DNA of 64,000 nt from an uncultured Lachnospiraceae bacterium (lineage in GTDB: Bacteria; Bacillota; Clostridia; Lachnospirales; Lachnospiraceae). The translations under genes and the position numbers were made by a program. Below, piece by piece: positions 17,241 to 25,815 of the stretch. The number at the start of each line of letters is the position of its first letter. Within the stretch, counting starts at the first letter, position 1. The DNA lies in contig CAKRSV010000005.1 in the NCBI GenBank assembly GCA_934401915.1, forward strand, positions 186,001 through 250,000, given 5' to 3'. Under the pieces are notes generated by a model. It was not told the origin of the DNA, searched no databases, and worked only from the letters and a program-made list of their open reading frames with translations.

Positions 17241-18437
17241 TTATCTTTCCCTTCTCGCATCCCTCTTTGTAAAATGCTCTTTGGCGAACTCCATGTCCTG
17301 CACGAACTCCGCCGTTCCGATATATTTTCCGCCGCGGTCCCGGACTGCCATATAGCGCACCAGCATCGTCCTTCCGTTCTTGTCCATCCAGATCGGCACC
17401 TCGTCCATGGTGCCTGCGCGGAACTCCTCGATGATCCTGCGCACCTTCTGTCCGATCCTGGGCGGATGGCAGGAAAAGACCTCCCGGTCGATCGCCATCG
17501 TCGGCCGTTTGAAAACCTTGGGGCCTTCGTTGAAATAGCGGTTCACGTTCTGCTCGTCCACAAAGGTGATCTCTATCGGCACGGTGTTGAGCAGATGTTC
17601 CAGCTGGTCGAGCGTCAGATGACCTCCCACCAGCACCACCTCATTTTCCTGTGCTGCTCGCCCTCTCTCATTCTTCCTGGCTTCGCCGATCTCCCACCGC
17701 TTGGGTTCTACTCCAAGACAGGTTGCATAGTCTTTGGCGTCCTGATAGATTCCTGCCCACTCTTCCTGTGTAAAATGGACGGCGCAGTTGGGAAACAGGA
17801 TGTTGTTTTCCTTGTAGATCATATCCTCTGCCCGCTGCAGGACAGCCTCGAAGCGTTCAAACCACTTCTGATCCTGCTCCCATGTCCTTGACAGGCTGTT
17901 CAGCTCATCCCGGATCTCATCGTCCACAGACCACATCACATCCGAAGGACCGGAAATCCCATAGCGCACATTCAGTACCGGATACAGGAGATCCCCCTTT
18001 TTCGCATAGTGAATGGCGAGCTCGCGCAGCCTTCCAAGCAGCTTTTCGTCCACCTTGCCGATCCGGGAAGCCTCCTTTGCCTCGTGGAGCAGACGCTCTA
18101 ACGCTTCGTTTTCTCTGGCAAAGGTGTGAAGCGGATGTCCCGGAGTCGCCGTCAGTTCCTGTGTTCTCTGCGTTCTCTCTTCCCGCAGCTTCGCCGCGTC
18201 CACCTGTGCGCCGCTCTCTGCGATCTTTTCCCGGAAAAGGGCGGCATGAACATCGCACAGGCGCTGTACCTCCTCCAGCGGCGTTCCCTCCGTCAGCATC
18301 TCCTGTTCTGCCTGCATGATCTCCGTCGGATCCACATCGCGGAAAGCCTCGGTAAAATCCGCCCGGACGCACTCCAGCTCTTCTCCCTCTCCCAGACGTT
18401 TCAAATAAGATTTTAACAGTTCTTTTCTCTCTTTCAC
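17241..18437 (-). CDS. DUF438 protein with hemerythrin-like and PAS domains
   Basis: 398 residues. The N-terminal ~75 residues match the DUF438 layout (K-E-L-L-K-x-Y-L-K-R-L; E-x-L-C-D-V-H-A-A-L-F). A hemerythrin-like four-helix bundle follows (about 95-235) with candidate metal ligands H-P-L-H, H-Y-A-K-K-G-D-L-L-Y-P and K-E-N-N-I-L-F-P. A PAS domain (about 280-390) has I-T-F-V-D-E-Q-N-V-N-R-Y-F and the P-x-I-G-Q-K-V motif. Such proteins are thought to sense oxygen, nitric oxide or redox state with a di-iron centre, but no output domain is present. It stands alone between the Bce module and the K+ channel. Confidence 0.88.
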   Translation of the reverse strand: MKERKELLKSYLKRLGEGEELECVRADFTEAFRDVDPTEIMQAEQEMLTEGTPLEEVQRLCDVHAALFREKIAESGAQVDAAKLREERTQRTQELTATPGHPLHTFARENEALERLLHEAKEASRIGKVDEKLLGRLRELAIHYAKKGDLLYPVLNVRYGISGPSDVMWSVDDEIRDELNSLSRTWEQDQKWFERFEAVLQRAEDMIYKENNILFPNCAVHFTQEEWAGIYQDAKDYATCLGVEPKRWEIGEARKNERGRAAQENEVVLVGGHLTLDQLEHLLNTVPIEITFVDEQNVNRYFNEGPKVFKRPTMAIDREVFSCHPPRIGQKVRRIIEEFRAGTMDEVPIWMDKNGRTMLVRYMAVRDRGGKYIGTAEFVQDMEFAKEHFTKRDARRER

Positions 18438-18586
18438 TTGCTCTGTCCTCTCTGTTTTTTCTTATTTGTTATTCTGTCTTTTCCGGCACGATAATATACG
18501 CCTGTGAAAAATTTGTCCGCCCGGGATCGCTCTGTAAAAAACAGGTGTCCCTTTGCTTTTTCTCGCTTTTGTGTGCTGTACATCGG

Positions 18587-18615
18587 TTGAAGATTTTTTG
18601 CAGATTTGATAGAAT
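18587..18615 (+). promoter_or_regulatory. Promoter of K+ channel gene
   Basis: TTGAAG, 17-bp spacer and TAGAAT lie 42 nt upstream of the channel ATG. Divergent from the DUF438 gene. Confidence 0.55.
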
Positions 18616-18657
18616 AGACTCGTTGCCTGAGGGCAGCCTGATTGTGGGGGATAAGAG

Positions 18658-19830
18658 ATGTATAAGACTAAGAAACGTGTTTTTGATATTATCCAGATTG
18701 GAAACCGGAAGGACTTCATCAGCAGCGCCTTTGACCTTTTTATCGTGATCGTCATCGTCCTGAATCTGTCTGTCACGCTGCTTCAGACCTTCGACGAGCT
18801 GGCTTCCTACGAGGGGATTCTGGATGTGCTGGAGCTTTTCACCATCATCATATTTACGGTCGAATATCTGCTCCGCATCTGGACTGCTGATCTGCTCTAC
18901 CCCGACAAGCCATACTGGAAGGCTGTGCTCGCCTTCGTGCTTTCGCTGTACGGCATCATCGACTTTCTGACCTTTTTCCCATATTATCTGCCCATCGTAT
19001 TCCCTATGGGCGCAGTTGCTTTCCGTATGTTCCGCGTCATCCGCATCTTCCGGCTTTTCCGGGTCAACGCGCAGTACGACGCGTTCAATGTCATCATCAA
19101 TGTATTAAACGACAAGAAAAACCAGCTCATCTCCTCGATTTGCCTGATCCTGATCTTCATGGTCGCCGCCTCACTGTGCATGTACAGTCTGGAGCACGAA
19201 GCCCAGCCGGAGCAGTTTGCAAACGCTTTCTCGGGCATCTGGTGGTCTGTCTCCACGCTGCTGACCGTCGGGTATGGCGACATCTACCCGGTGACGACGC
19301 TCGGCAAGATCATGGCGATCGTCATATCCTTTCTGGGCGTAGGCATGGTCGCGATCCCGACCGGTATCATTTCCGCCGGATTCGTCGAGCAGTACACCAA
19401 GCTGCGCATGATGGCTTTCCACTCCGAGGAGCATGAGCTGAAATTCGTCACCTCCGTCATCCCGCAGGGCCACTCCTGGTGCGGCAAGCGCGTGAAAGAA
19501 GTTCCTTTTCCACCGCAGATCATTCTGGTAACGATCATCCGTCAGGGCGAGGCGCTTGTGCCAAACGGCGATACCGTCATGCTTGAAAATGACACACTTG
19601 TCATCGGTGCAAAGCACTATCGCGGCGAGGAATATATCAATCTGAAAGAGATCATCATCAAGGAAGAGCACGAATGGATCGGCAAACAGATCAAAGATCT
19701 GGACATCTCCCGCCAGGAGCTGATCGTCATGATCCGCCGACGGAACCGGACGATCATTCCAAACGGCTCCACCTATGTCAAAGAGGGGGATGCAGTGATC
19801 CTGTACTCCAAGGTAAAAGACGCGGATTAA
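18658..19830 (+). CDS. Voltage-gated-type K+ channel with TrkA_C regulatory tail
   Basis: 390 residues. Six transmembrane segments span about 22-245. S4 carries five arginines at every third position (Arg123, 126, 129, 132, 135), the hallmark of a voltage sensor. The selectivity filter is T-V-G-Y-G-D (203-208) between S5 and S6, and S6 has the P-T-G-I-I motif. The C-terminal ~130 residues contain two TrkA_C (RCK_C) units, each with a V-I-x-R-x-G/N pattern, probably ligand-binding. A full RCK Rossmann domain is absent. It conducts K+ across the cell membrane, gated by voltage, a nucleotide or an ion. A transcription terminator overlaps its stop codon. Confidence 0.92.
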   Translation: MYKTKKRVFDIIQIGNRKDFISSAFDLFIVIVIVLNLSVTLLQTFDELASYEGILDVLELFTIIIFTVEYLLRIWTADLLYPDKPYWKAVLAFVLSLYGIIDFLTFFPYYLPIVFPMGAVAFRMFRVIRIFRLFRVNAQYDAFNVIINVLNDKKNQLISSICLILIFMVAASLCMYSLEHEAQPEQFANAFSGIWWSVSTLLTVGYGDIYPVTTLGKIMAIVISFLGVGMVAIPTGIISAGFVEQYTKLRMMAFHSEEHELKFVTSVIPQGHSWCGKRVKEVPFPPQIILVTIIRQGEALVPNGDTVMLENDTLVIGAKHYRGEEYINLKEIIIKEEHEWIGKQIKDLDISRQELIVMIRRRNRTIIPNGSTYVKEGDAVILYSKVKDAD

Positions 19831-19842
19831 CGCGTCTTTTTT
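19816..19842 (+). terminator. Intrinsic terminator overlapping the channel stop codon
   Basis: AAAGACGCG / CGCGTCTTT arms (9 bp) with loop GATTAA, followed by a T-run. The TAA stop of the channel gene lies in the loop, so the last codons form the ascending arm. Confidence 0.85.
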
Positions 19843-19889
19843 GCCTCCGGGAATCTGCCGAGAAACAGGGCTTTCACCCTTATCAGCAC

Positions 19890-20351
19890 CTACAACATCT
19901 TTTTCTGTTTATAGCACTCAAAAATATAATTCGGATTTTCGTAATAAACACTGCTATTATAATCATCGATCATCGGACTGATAAATGAATTGTAAACCTC
20001 GATCAGGGCATCTATGACGTCTATCTGTTCATCGGCAGCAACCATTTTGATCAAACGTCTATACACTTTTCCTATATCCCAATGCGATGGAACCGAATAT
20101 CCACAATTCGCCACATTATCAAATTTACCAGGTTTGATGTCGGCTGTTTCAATAAAGTCATCGCTCACGCTGTCTATATTGTCGCAATGGTAGACATCGG
20201 CAAGGCTATAAATCTTACGAATATTGTCTTTTCCTAAGCGATTCACTACATCAGCACGTACATTTTTTGTCTTTCGGGAAATATAATCGATCAATCCACA
20301 TGTAAAGAAAAGCGCATTATCTTTCTGTGATTCTCTTCCCTGTCCAACCAT
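19890..20351 (-). CDS. Conserved partner of DUF3990 gene (DUF3791-like)
   Basis: 153 residues, no signal peptide or membrane helix. The N-terminal half (F-F-T-C-G-L-I-D-Y-I-S-R-K-T-K-N, then L-G-K-D-N-I-R-K-I-Y-S-L-A-D-V-Y-H) resembles the short DUF3791 helical family that accompanies DUF3990; the C-terminal half is Tyr/Asn-rich. Its start overlaps the stop of the DUF3990 gene, so the two are translationally coupled. By analogy with toxin-antitoxin pairs it may be the neutralising or targeting partner, but that is inference. The call is tentative because this protein is longer than a bare DUF3791. Confidence 0.65.
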   Translation of the reverse strand: MVGQGRESQKDNALFFTCGLIDYISRKTKNVRADVVNRLGKDNIRKIYSLADVYHCDNIDSVSDDFIETADIKPGKFDNVANCGYSVPSHWDIGKVYRRLIKMVAADEQIDVIDALIEVYNSFISPMIDDYNSSVYYENPNYIFECYKQKKML

Positions 20352-20812
20352 TACCGTACCTCCTCAAATCCTCTATAAGTCAAACACTTCAGTGCCTCAT
20401 CCGTGCAAAAGACAATTTGATGCGTCGGATATTTGAACTTTGCCAAAACCCAGAACTGCTCTCTCGTGATTGTGCCATCTATGTAATCCGACACATATGA
20501 ATAGATCTGATCATCTGCCATAGCGCCAATCACGATATCATAATCATGCGGTTCCCCACTTCTGCAAGAAACAATAAAATCCAGCCATTCTTCCGTCATT
20601 TCTTTAAATTCCAACGTTCTTAAACCAGATAAGAATCTGACATCATATATCGATACTATTTTCGTATCGTATCTTCTTGCCCATCTTTGAGCCTGTTCTT
20701 TAATAACCGTACAATAGAAGCCTGTCCCAAAATCTTTTGTATTTTTATTAACCCGTATCTCCGGCTTTTTAACTGCCTGGTATCCACCATGATACACTGT
20801 CATTAACGCCAT
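20351..20812 (-). CDS. DUF3990 protein, ADP-ribosyltransferase fold
   Basis: 153 residues from the ATG at 20812, which follows GGAGGG by 5 nt; the longer open frame to 20914 lacks a site. The sequence shows T-V-Y-H-G-G near the start, D-F-G-T-G-F-Y-C-T about residue 30, then Q-A-Q-R-W-A, and H-Q-I-V-F-C near 135. His, Tyr and a late polar residue in these three blocks match the H-Y-[E/D/Q] pattern of diphtheria-toxin-like ADP-ribosyltransferases, the Pfam clan in which DUF3990 sits. It would transfer ADP-ribose from NAD+ to an unknown target. Coupled to the 19890-20351 gene; no mobile-element genes directly adjacent. Confidence 0.75.
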   Translation of the reverse strand: MALMTVYHGGYQAVKKPEIRVNKNTKDFGTGFYCTVIKEQAQRWARRYDTKIVSIYDVRFLSGLRTLEFKEMTEEWLDFIVSCRSGEPHDYDIVIGAMADDQIYSYVSDYIDGTITREQFWVLAKFKYPTHQIVFCTDEALKCLTYRGFEEVR

Positions 20813-21084
20813 ATTTTCCCTCCATGAACTGCATATAGTTATCTTTATCCCAAATATCGCTGCTTCAAACCAGTAAATAACTGCTGCGTTTTCATATGCG
20901 TCTTCCGATACCACTTTTAACTGACATATTTTACATAATATATTAGCACATAATTCCCTCTGAATACAGCCTTCTTATCATTTCTTCCTCCTGCTCGGTT
21001 TCACCAATATTTCCGGTCAAGATGCCATTAGCAGGTTGCCTCCACGAGATGGACTCTTTGACTTCCACTCAGAGATTCACACTG

Positions 21085-22377
21085 TCAAGAATTTTTACGC
21101 AGGTTCTTCAGTCCAAACTCATAGGTCACAAACAGCAGCATCGTCACCGTCACAAGCTGTGCCCGGTATGTGAAAAAGTAGTGCAGATACGCGTGATTTT
21201 CCAACACCGCATACCGCAGATAGGGAACCGCCCCCACTAGCAGGCAAAGTACCACGGCACGTCCATCAAAGTTCTTGCCGCGGAACAGATACACAATGGC
21301 AAAGCACAGAAACAGCACGCCGAAAAAGCTCAGTGCGGCTGCCCCAGTTCCCATGGAATCCCGGAACGGAAACAAACTTCCCTGATTTCTGAAAATGGCC
21401 CCGAAGAAACGCTGCACGCCGGAAGCCTCCGGATCTGCCGTAGTGTTGCCAAGATACACTGTTCCCCCGATCCTCTCCCCGGCGGACTCCATCGCCTGCA
21501 TAAAGACCTGTCTGCCGAGCACCATCACAGCAAGCAGCCATTTTGTCACAAAGGTTACGGCATAGGAAATCCCCCAACCAAGCAAACAGCCCATGCCCCG
21601 CTTGCACTCCTGCCGCAGTCCATCCAGTTCCCCTTTCTGATACCGCAATACCAGAAGAAACAGGATCGGCATTGTGACAGTCAGCGTCTCCGTCGTAAGA
21701 AAATCAAAAAAGCAGGTCCACACACCGGCAGCGCACAGCATCCCATATACATGCCGATACAGGCTTTCCGTGTCCTTCCTCTTCGGGAAACAGACAAGCA
21801 GTGCGATCAGCACGACATTCATCAGCAGAAAAGTCGTAATATATTCGATACAGAAAGCACACCTCCATGCCTGCACGATCAGATTTCCGAGAACGTAGCA
21901 GACCGCTAATCCCTTCGCTTTCTGCCTCCATAAAAGAAACACTGTCAGACCGGTCAGTATCAGAAGAAGCACTCCCAGCGCAGCTCTTGCTCCCTGAATC
22001 CCGGTAAAAATAAAAAGGGGCCGAAGAAGAACCATCCCTCCGTGCCAGTATCGAAAATAATCTACGTTTGGTATCTGCTCTGCCTGCATACTTTCCGTCA
22101 GGCTGACTTCCACAGATTCCACCTCCGGATTGTAATAAGAAGCCTTGATCAGGGACGCAGGCAGATCTTTTCCGTCAATATGATACAGAATATTGACCAG
22201 AATACAGTCCGCGTAATTGTCCTGTCTGGTATTGAACTGTCCCTCCACCAGATAGGGGAACAGTTCATGCTCCTGAAAATACACACTGCTTTCCCTGCAG
22301 GAATCCTCTATCATGCTCCTGGGAATCAGCCCTGTTATCAGCAAAAGCAGCATCCCGCAAAAAATGCTGAGCACCAC
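21085..22377 (-). CDS. Polytopic membrane protein of unknown function, 5' end probably lost
   Basis: 430 residues with about ten hydrophobic helices and a large extracytoplasmic loop after the first (about 20-110) containing D-x-x-L-V-N-I-L-Y and Y-F-R-Y-W-H-G-G. The layout resembles GT-C-type membrane glycosyltransferases and related uncharacterised Lachnospiraceae proteins, but I see no catalytic motif that proves it. The frame begins with GTG, has no ribosome site at proper distance, and starts abruptly inside the first helix. Immediately upstream is a fragment of an unrelated plus-strand gene. The natural start is probably missing, so it may not be expressed. Confidence 0.6.
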   Translation of the reverse strand: MVLSIFCGMLLLLITGLIPRSMIEDSCRESSVYFQEHELFPYLVEGQFNTRQDNYADCILVNILYHIDGKDLPASLIKASYYNPEVESVEVSLTESMQAEQIPNVDYFRYWHGGMVLLRPLFIFTGIQGARAALGVLLLILTGLTVFLLWRQKAKGLAVCYVLGNLIVQAWRCAFCIEYITTFLLMNVVLIALLVCFPKRKDTESLYRHVYGMLCAAGVWTCFFDFLTTETLTVTMPILFLLVLRYQKGELDGLRQECKRGMGCLLGWGISYAVTFVTKWLLAVMVLGRQVFMQAMESAGERIGGTVYLGNTTADPEASGVQRFFGAIFRNQGSLFPFRDSMGTGAAALSFFGVLFLCFAIVYLFRGKNFDGRAVVLCLLVGAVPYLRYAVLENHAYLHYFFTYRAQLVTVTMLLFVTYEFGLKNLRKNS

Positions 22378-22379
22378 AA

Positions 22380-22858
22380 TTGACGGAAAGACCTTTCAGG
22401 GAAGAAAACGCTATCTGAGCGAACACAAGAAGCTCCGAAAGGAGCTTGGGCTGACTGCTTCTTCCGCACAGGAAAAGAGCCTTTTCGGTAAACCCGCTGT
22501 TTCCTTAAGTCTTCTTGAAAAATGCAGCCTTTTAGACGATATGCCAATGGCATACTGCGTGATTGAGTTAGTGTTTGACGAGGGCGGTCACGGAATTGAT
22601 TTCATTTTCCGCTACTGCAATAAATATATGGAAATCGTGGAAGGCGTCCCTGTGGAGGCCATGGTAAATCATTCTTTCTATGAAGTGTTTCAGAACGGTG
22701 ACCGGAAATGGCTGGTCGCTTATGCAGACGTGGCTCTAAATGGGGTACAACGTATCCTGCATGATTACAGTCCCGAAATTGACAAGCATCTGACCATCTA
22801 CTGCTATCAGCCGGAACCCGGATACTGTGCCTGCATATTAGCGGTCGAAGAGAAATAA
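22380..22858 (+). pseudogene. PAS-domain protein fragment
   Basis: An open stretch of about 158 codons ending at TAA 22858. Residues from L-L-E-K-C-S-L-L-D-D-M-P-M-A-Y onward, with D-F-I-F-R-Y-C-N-K-Y-M-E and N-H-S-F-Y-E-V-F, look like a PAS domain as found N-terminal to GGDEF or other signalling domains in gut clostridia. There is no proper start codon with a ribosome site; the frame runs upstream into the minus-strand membrane gene. No output domain follows. It is most likely a leftover of a larger signalling gene joined here by rearrangement. Confidence 0.5.
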
Positions 22859-22892
22859 TATTTCCCAAGCTAATGGTTTAGTACTGCTGCTC

Positions 22893-24038
22893 CTACTCCC
22901 CACCTTTCTTCGCAAAGTAACTGCCTCCTACCTGTTTTCCATAGCCTTTTCCGCATATTTGCAGCAGTTCATAGAACAAGGTGGTGATCTCCATCCGTTC
23001 CCCATATGCTTTCTCATACTGCTGCTGTAACTGTTCTGCTGACTGTGGGGCAAAATCCAGCAGTTCCCACAGCCTCTGTTGGATACCTTCCAGGAATACC
23101 AACTCCTGCTGTATCCAGTTTTTCCCATTCTTTTCAGCATTAGACAGACTTCCCCGCAAATTTCCAATCAGCTCTTCCGGCGTTTCCACCAGTTCTGCCC
23201 CCTGTTTAATCAGTCTGTTGCACCCACGGCTTAACGGGTCGGTAGCACGTCCGGGCAGCGCATACACTTCCTTTCCCTGTTCCAGTGCCATATCTACGGT
23301 AATCAGAGTTCCGCTTTTCTCTCTGGCTTCTATAACCAGTATCACATCTGCCAACCCGCTGATAATCCGGTTTCTGGGTGGAAACAGCATTGCCCTGGGT
23401 TCGGTTCCCGGCAGATATTCTGAGCAGACACCGCCCTTTTCCAGCAGGGAATCATACAAATCCCGATGCTCTGCCGGATAACAGACATCTACTCCACAGC
23501 CAAATACCGCCAGGGAATAGCCGCCTGCCTGCAATGCCGCCTGCTGACTGATTCCATCAATTCCCCTTGCCATGCCACTGATAACGTCTATGTCTGCCTG
23601 TGCCAGCGCAGCACTAAATCGTTTTGCCATATATCTGCCGTATTCTGAGCAGTCTCTTGCTCCGATGACTGCCACTGCTTTTTTCTCCTTATCGGGTAAT
23701 TTCCCTGCATAGTATAGTCCATACGGAGGATCCGGAATCTTCTGCAGCCGGTCAGGGTATTCCTCCTCTTCCTCCACCATCAGTTTTATCCCCCTTTGTG
23801 ACAGTCGCTTATACTCACCCTCTATATCATAGTCCGGATAAAACCGTTCCAGTTTTTCTGCCTTCTTCTGATACTGTTCCGGCAGACTCTCTCTCAATCT
23901 TCCTGCCTGCACTTCCTCATAGATTTGTCTGGCACTGCGCTCTTTCCGGAGGAACCTCAGAAAGCCTCTGCTCCCTGTGCCTGCCGCCTGCAGCAGCCAG
24001 TGTTCGTATGCCTTCGCTTTTTCATCTTGTCCGCTCAT
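22893..24038 (-). CDS. dprA: DNA-processing protein DprA
   Basis: 381 residues from the ATG at 24038, chosen for the AAAGGAAG upstream; a longer frame overlaps comM. An N-terminal SAM-like region (about 1-90) precedes the Rossmann-like DprA core with G-A-R-D-C-S-E-Y-G, G-M-A-R-G-I-D-G, F-P-P-R-N-R-I-I-S-G-L and E-K-S-G-T-L-I-T, all family hallmarks. A C-terminal winged-helix-like domain ends the protein. DprA protects incoming single-stranded DNA and loads RecA during transformation. It lies 17 nt after comM in one transcription unit. Confidence 0.95.
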   Translation of the reverse strand: MSGQDEKAKAYEHWLLQAAGTGSRGFLRFLRKERSARQIYEEVQAGRLRESLPEQYQKKAEKLERFYPDYDIEGEYKRLSQRGIKLMVEEEEEYPDRLQKIPDPPYGLYYAGKLPDKEKKAVAVIGARDCSEYGRYMAKRFSAALAQADIDVISGMARGIDGISQQAALQAGGYSLAVFGCGVDVCYPAEHRDLYDSLLEKGGVCSEYLPGTEPRAMLFPPRNRIISGLADVILVIEAREKSGTLITVDMALEQGKEVYALPGRATDPLSRGCNRLIKQGAELVETPEELIGNLRGSLSNAEKNGKNWIQQELVFLEGIQQRLWELLDFAPQSAEQLQQQYEKAYGERMEITTLFYELLQICGKGYGKQVGGSYFAKKGGE

Positions 24039-24055
24039 ACTATCTTCCTTTCCCT

Positions 24056-25597
24056 CTACTCCCAATACTTTTTATCCAGCTGCCGGTAGCAGATAGCTTC
24101 CGCAAGGTGTGGCTCTTCTATCTGCTCGCTGCCTGCCAGGTCTGCAATGGTCCTCGCCACCTTTAATATCTTGTGATACCCTCTGGCAGAAAGCTGCAGG
24201 CTCTCGAACATCTGTGCCATGAACTGTTTTTCCCTGTCGCCCAGCACACAGTACTTCCCGATTTCCCCAGCTCCCATATCCGCATTAAAGGTAATGCCAT
24301 CTTCCCGAAAGCGCTCCTCCTGTCGTTTCCTTGCCTGCAAGATCCGCCTTCGAATCTGTGCACTGCTTTCCCCTTTTTTACCGCTTTCCAAATCCTGAAA
24401 CTCCATCGGCTGTGCTTCCACACAGATATCCATCCTGTCCAGAATCGGTCCTGATATCCGGTTTAAATAACGTCTTACCTCATAGGAACTGCAACGGCAT
24501 TTCTCCCGGTTCGGATAGTAGCCGCACGGACAGGGATTCATCGCCCCCACGAGCATAAAATCCGCCGGATAGGTGTACGTTCCGCTGCTCCTGGCAATCT
24601 GCACTCTCCGGTCCTCCAGCGGCTGCCTGAGAATGTCCAGCGTCTCCCTTTTAAACTCCGGCAGCTCATCCAGAAAGAGCACACCCCGGTGCGCCTGTGA
24701 CACGACTCCCGGCATCGGGATCCTGCCGCTCCCCGCAAGCGCCTGTCCGGTGATGGTGTGGTGCGGACTCAGGAACGGCCGCCGGATCTGCAGGGGATTT
24801 TCCGGCTGCAAAAGCCCGGAAATGCTGTAAATCGAAGATATCTCAATACTTTCCTCCAGCGAAAGCGGCGGAAGGATCGTCGGGATCCTTTTGGCGATCA
24901 TGGTCTTACCGGCTCCGGGCGGTCCGATCAACAGCAGATGGTGAAATCCTGCCGCGGCGATCTCCGCAGCCCGGCGCGCACCTGCCTGCCCCACCACTTC
25001 GCTGAAGTCAGGCTCCTCTCTCTCTTCCTCTGCCCGCAGCAGTTCTTCGATGTCTACCCGCTCCGGTTCCGGGTTCTGTCCTTTGCCGAGCGCTTCCAGA
25101 CAACGGATCACCTCTTCCATGCTCCGCAGCCCGACGCTCTCCGCCTCTGCCACCAGCGCTCCTTCCCTCGCATTTTCCTTTGGCAGCAAAACCCTGCGGA
25201 TTCCCTCCTGCGCCGCCTGCCGCACGATCGGCAGCACGCCGCGCACCGGTTTCAGCTCCCCGGACAGTCCCAGCTCTCCCAACAGAAGCGTATCCTGCAC
25301 GGCCTTTGCCGGTATCTTTTCCATGGCGACAAGGATCCCGGCTGCGATCGGCAGGTCGAGCAGCGTTCCGTTTTTCGGCAGGTTTGCCGGGGAAAGGTTG
25401 ACACTGATACACAGCGGCGGCATACGGATCCCCACATTCCTCAATGCGACCTTTACCCGCTCTTTGGACTCCCGCACCTCCGAGCCGGGCAGACCTACGA
25501 TCTGAAAACATGGAAGTCCCTGTGTGACATCCACCTCCACCCGGATCAGGCAGCTTGTCATCCCGTAAATAGTTCCCGATAGAATGGTACTAAGCAA
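24056..25597 (-). CDS. comM: YifB/ComM family AAA+ ATPase (branch-migration helicase)
   Basis: 513 residues. The start is a TTG at 25597 with AAAGGAGG six nt upstream, giving the usual N-terminus L-S-T-I-L-S-G-T-I-Y-G; the frame continues upstream but without homology. An N-terminal Lon-protease-like domain (about 1-175) is followed by an Mg-chelatase-type AAA+ core: Walker A G-P-P-G-A-G-K-T, Walker B F-L-D-E-L-P-E-F, and a zinc-finger-like segment C-P-C-G-Y-Y-x4-C-x-C. ComM extends heteroduplex DNA during natural transformation. Co-directional with dprA. Confidence 0.94.
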   Translation of the reverse strand: MLSTILSGTIYGMTSCLIRVEVDVTQGLPCFQIVGLPGSEVRESKERVKVALRNVGIRMPPLCISVNLSPANLPKNGTLLDLPIAAGILVAMEKIPAKAVQDTLLLGELGLSGELKPVRGVLPIVRQAAQEGIRRVLLPKENAREGALVAEAESVGLRSMEEVIRCLEALGKGQNPEPERVDIEELLRAEEEREEPDFSEVVGQAGARRAAEIAAAGFHHLLLIGPPGAGKTMIAKRIPTILPPLSLEESIEISSIYSISGLLQPENPLQIRRPFLSPHHTITGQALAGSGRIPMPGVVSQAHRGVLFLDELPEFKRETLDILRQPLEDRRVQIARSSGTYTYPADFMLVGAMNPCPCGYYPNREKCRCSSYEVRRYLNRISGPILDRMDICVEAQPMEFQDLESGKKGESSAQIRRRILQARKRQEERFREDGITFNADMGAGEIGKYCVLGDREKQFMAQMFESLQLSARGYHKILKVARTIADLAGSEQIEEPHLAEAICYRQLDKKYWE

Positions 25598-25718
25598 AAT
25601 AATCCTCCTTTTCTTTTGGATTTTCTGTTGTTTCGTTCGTTGTTGGAATCTTCGGCGATACGCCTCACCGGAAAGAACTTCCGGCTTCTCATCAGATAAA
25701 ATCAAGAATCCACCTATA

Positions 25719-25748
25719 ACTATAAAGGGACTCGACTACATCTGTCAA
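25719..25748 (-). promoter_or_regulatory. Promoter of comM-dprA
   Basis: Minus strand TTGACA, 18-bp spacer, TATAGT, about 115 nt upstream of the TTG start of comM. The -35 lies in a short inverted repeat (GGGACT/AGTCCC). Confidence 0.6.
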
Positions 25749-25815
25749 GTCCCTGTCTGTCCGTTATATGCTTTTATACAGCAATCCGCTCTATCAGCGC
25801 CAAACCGTTCTGCTT

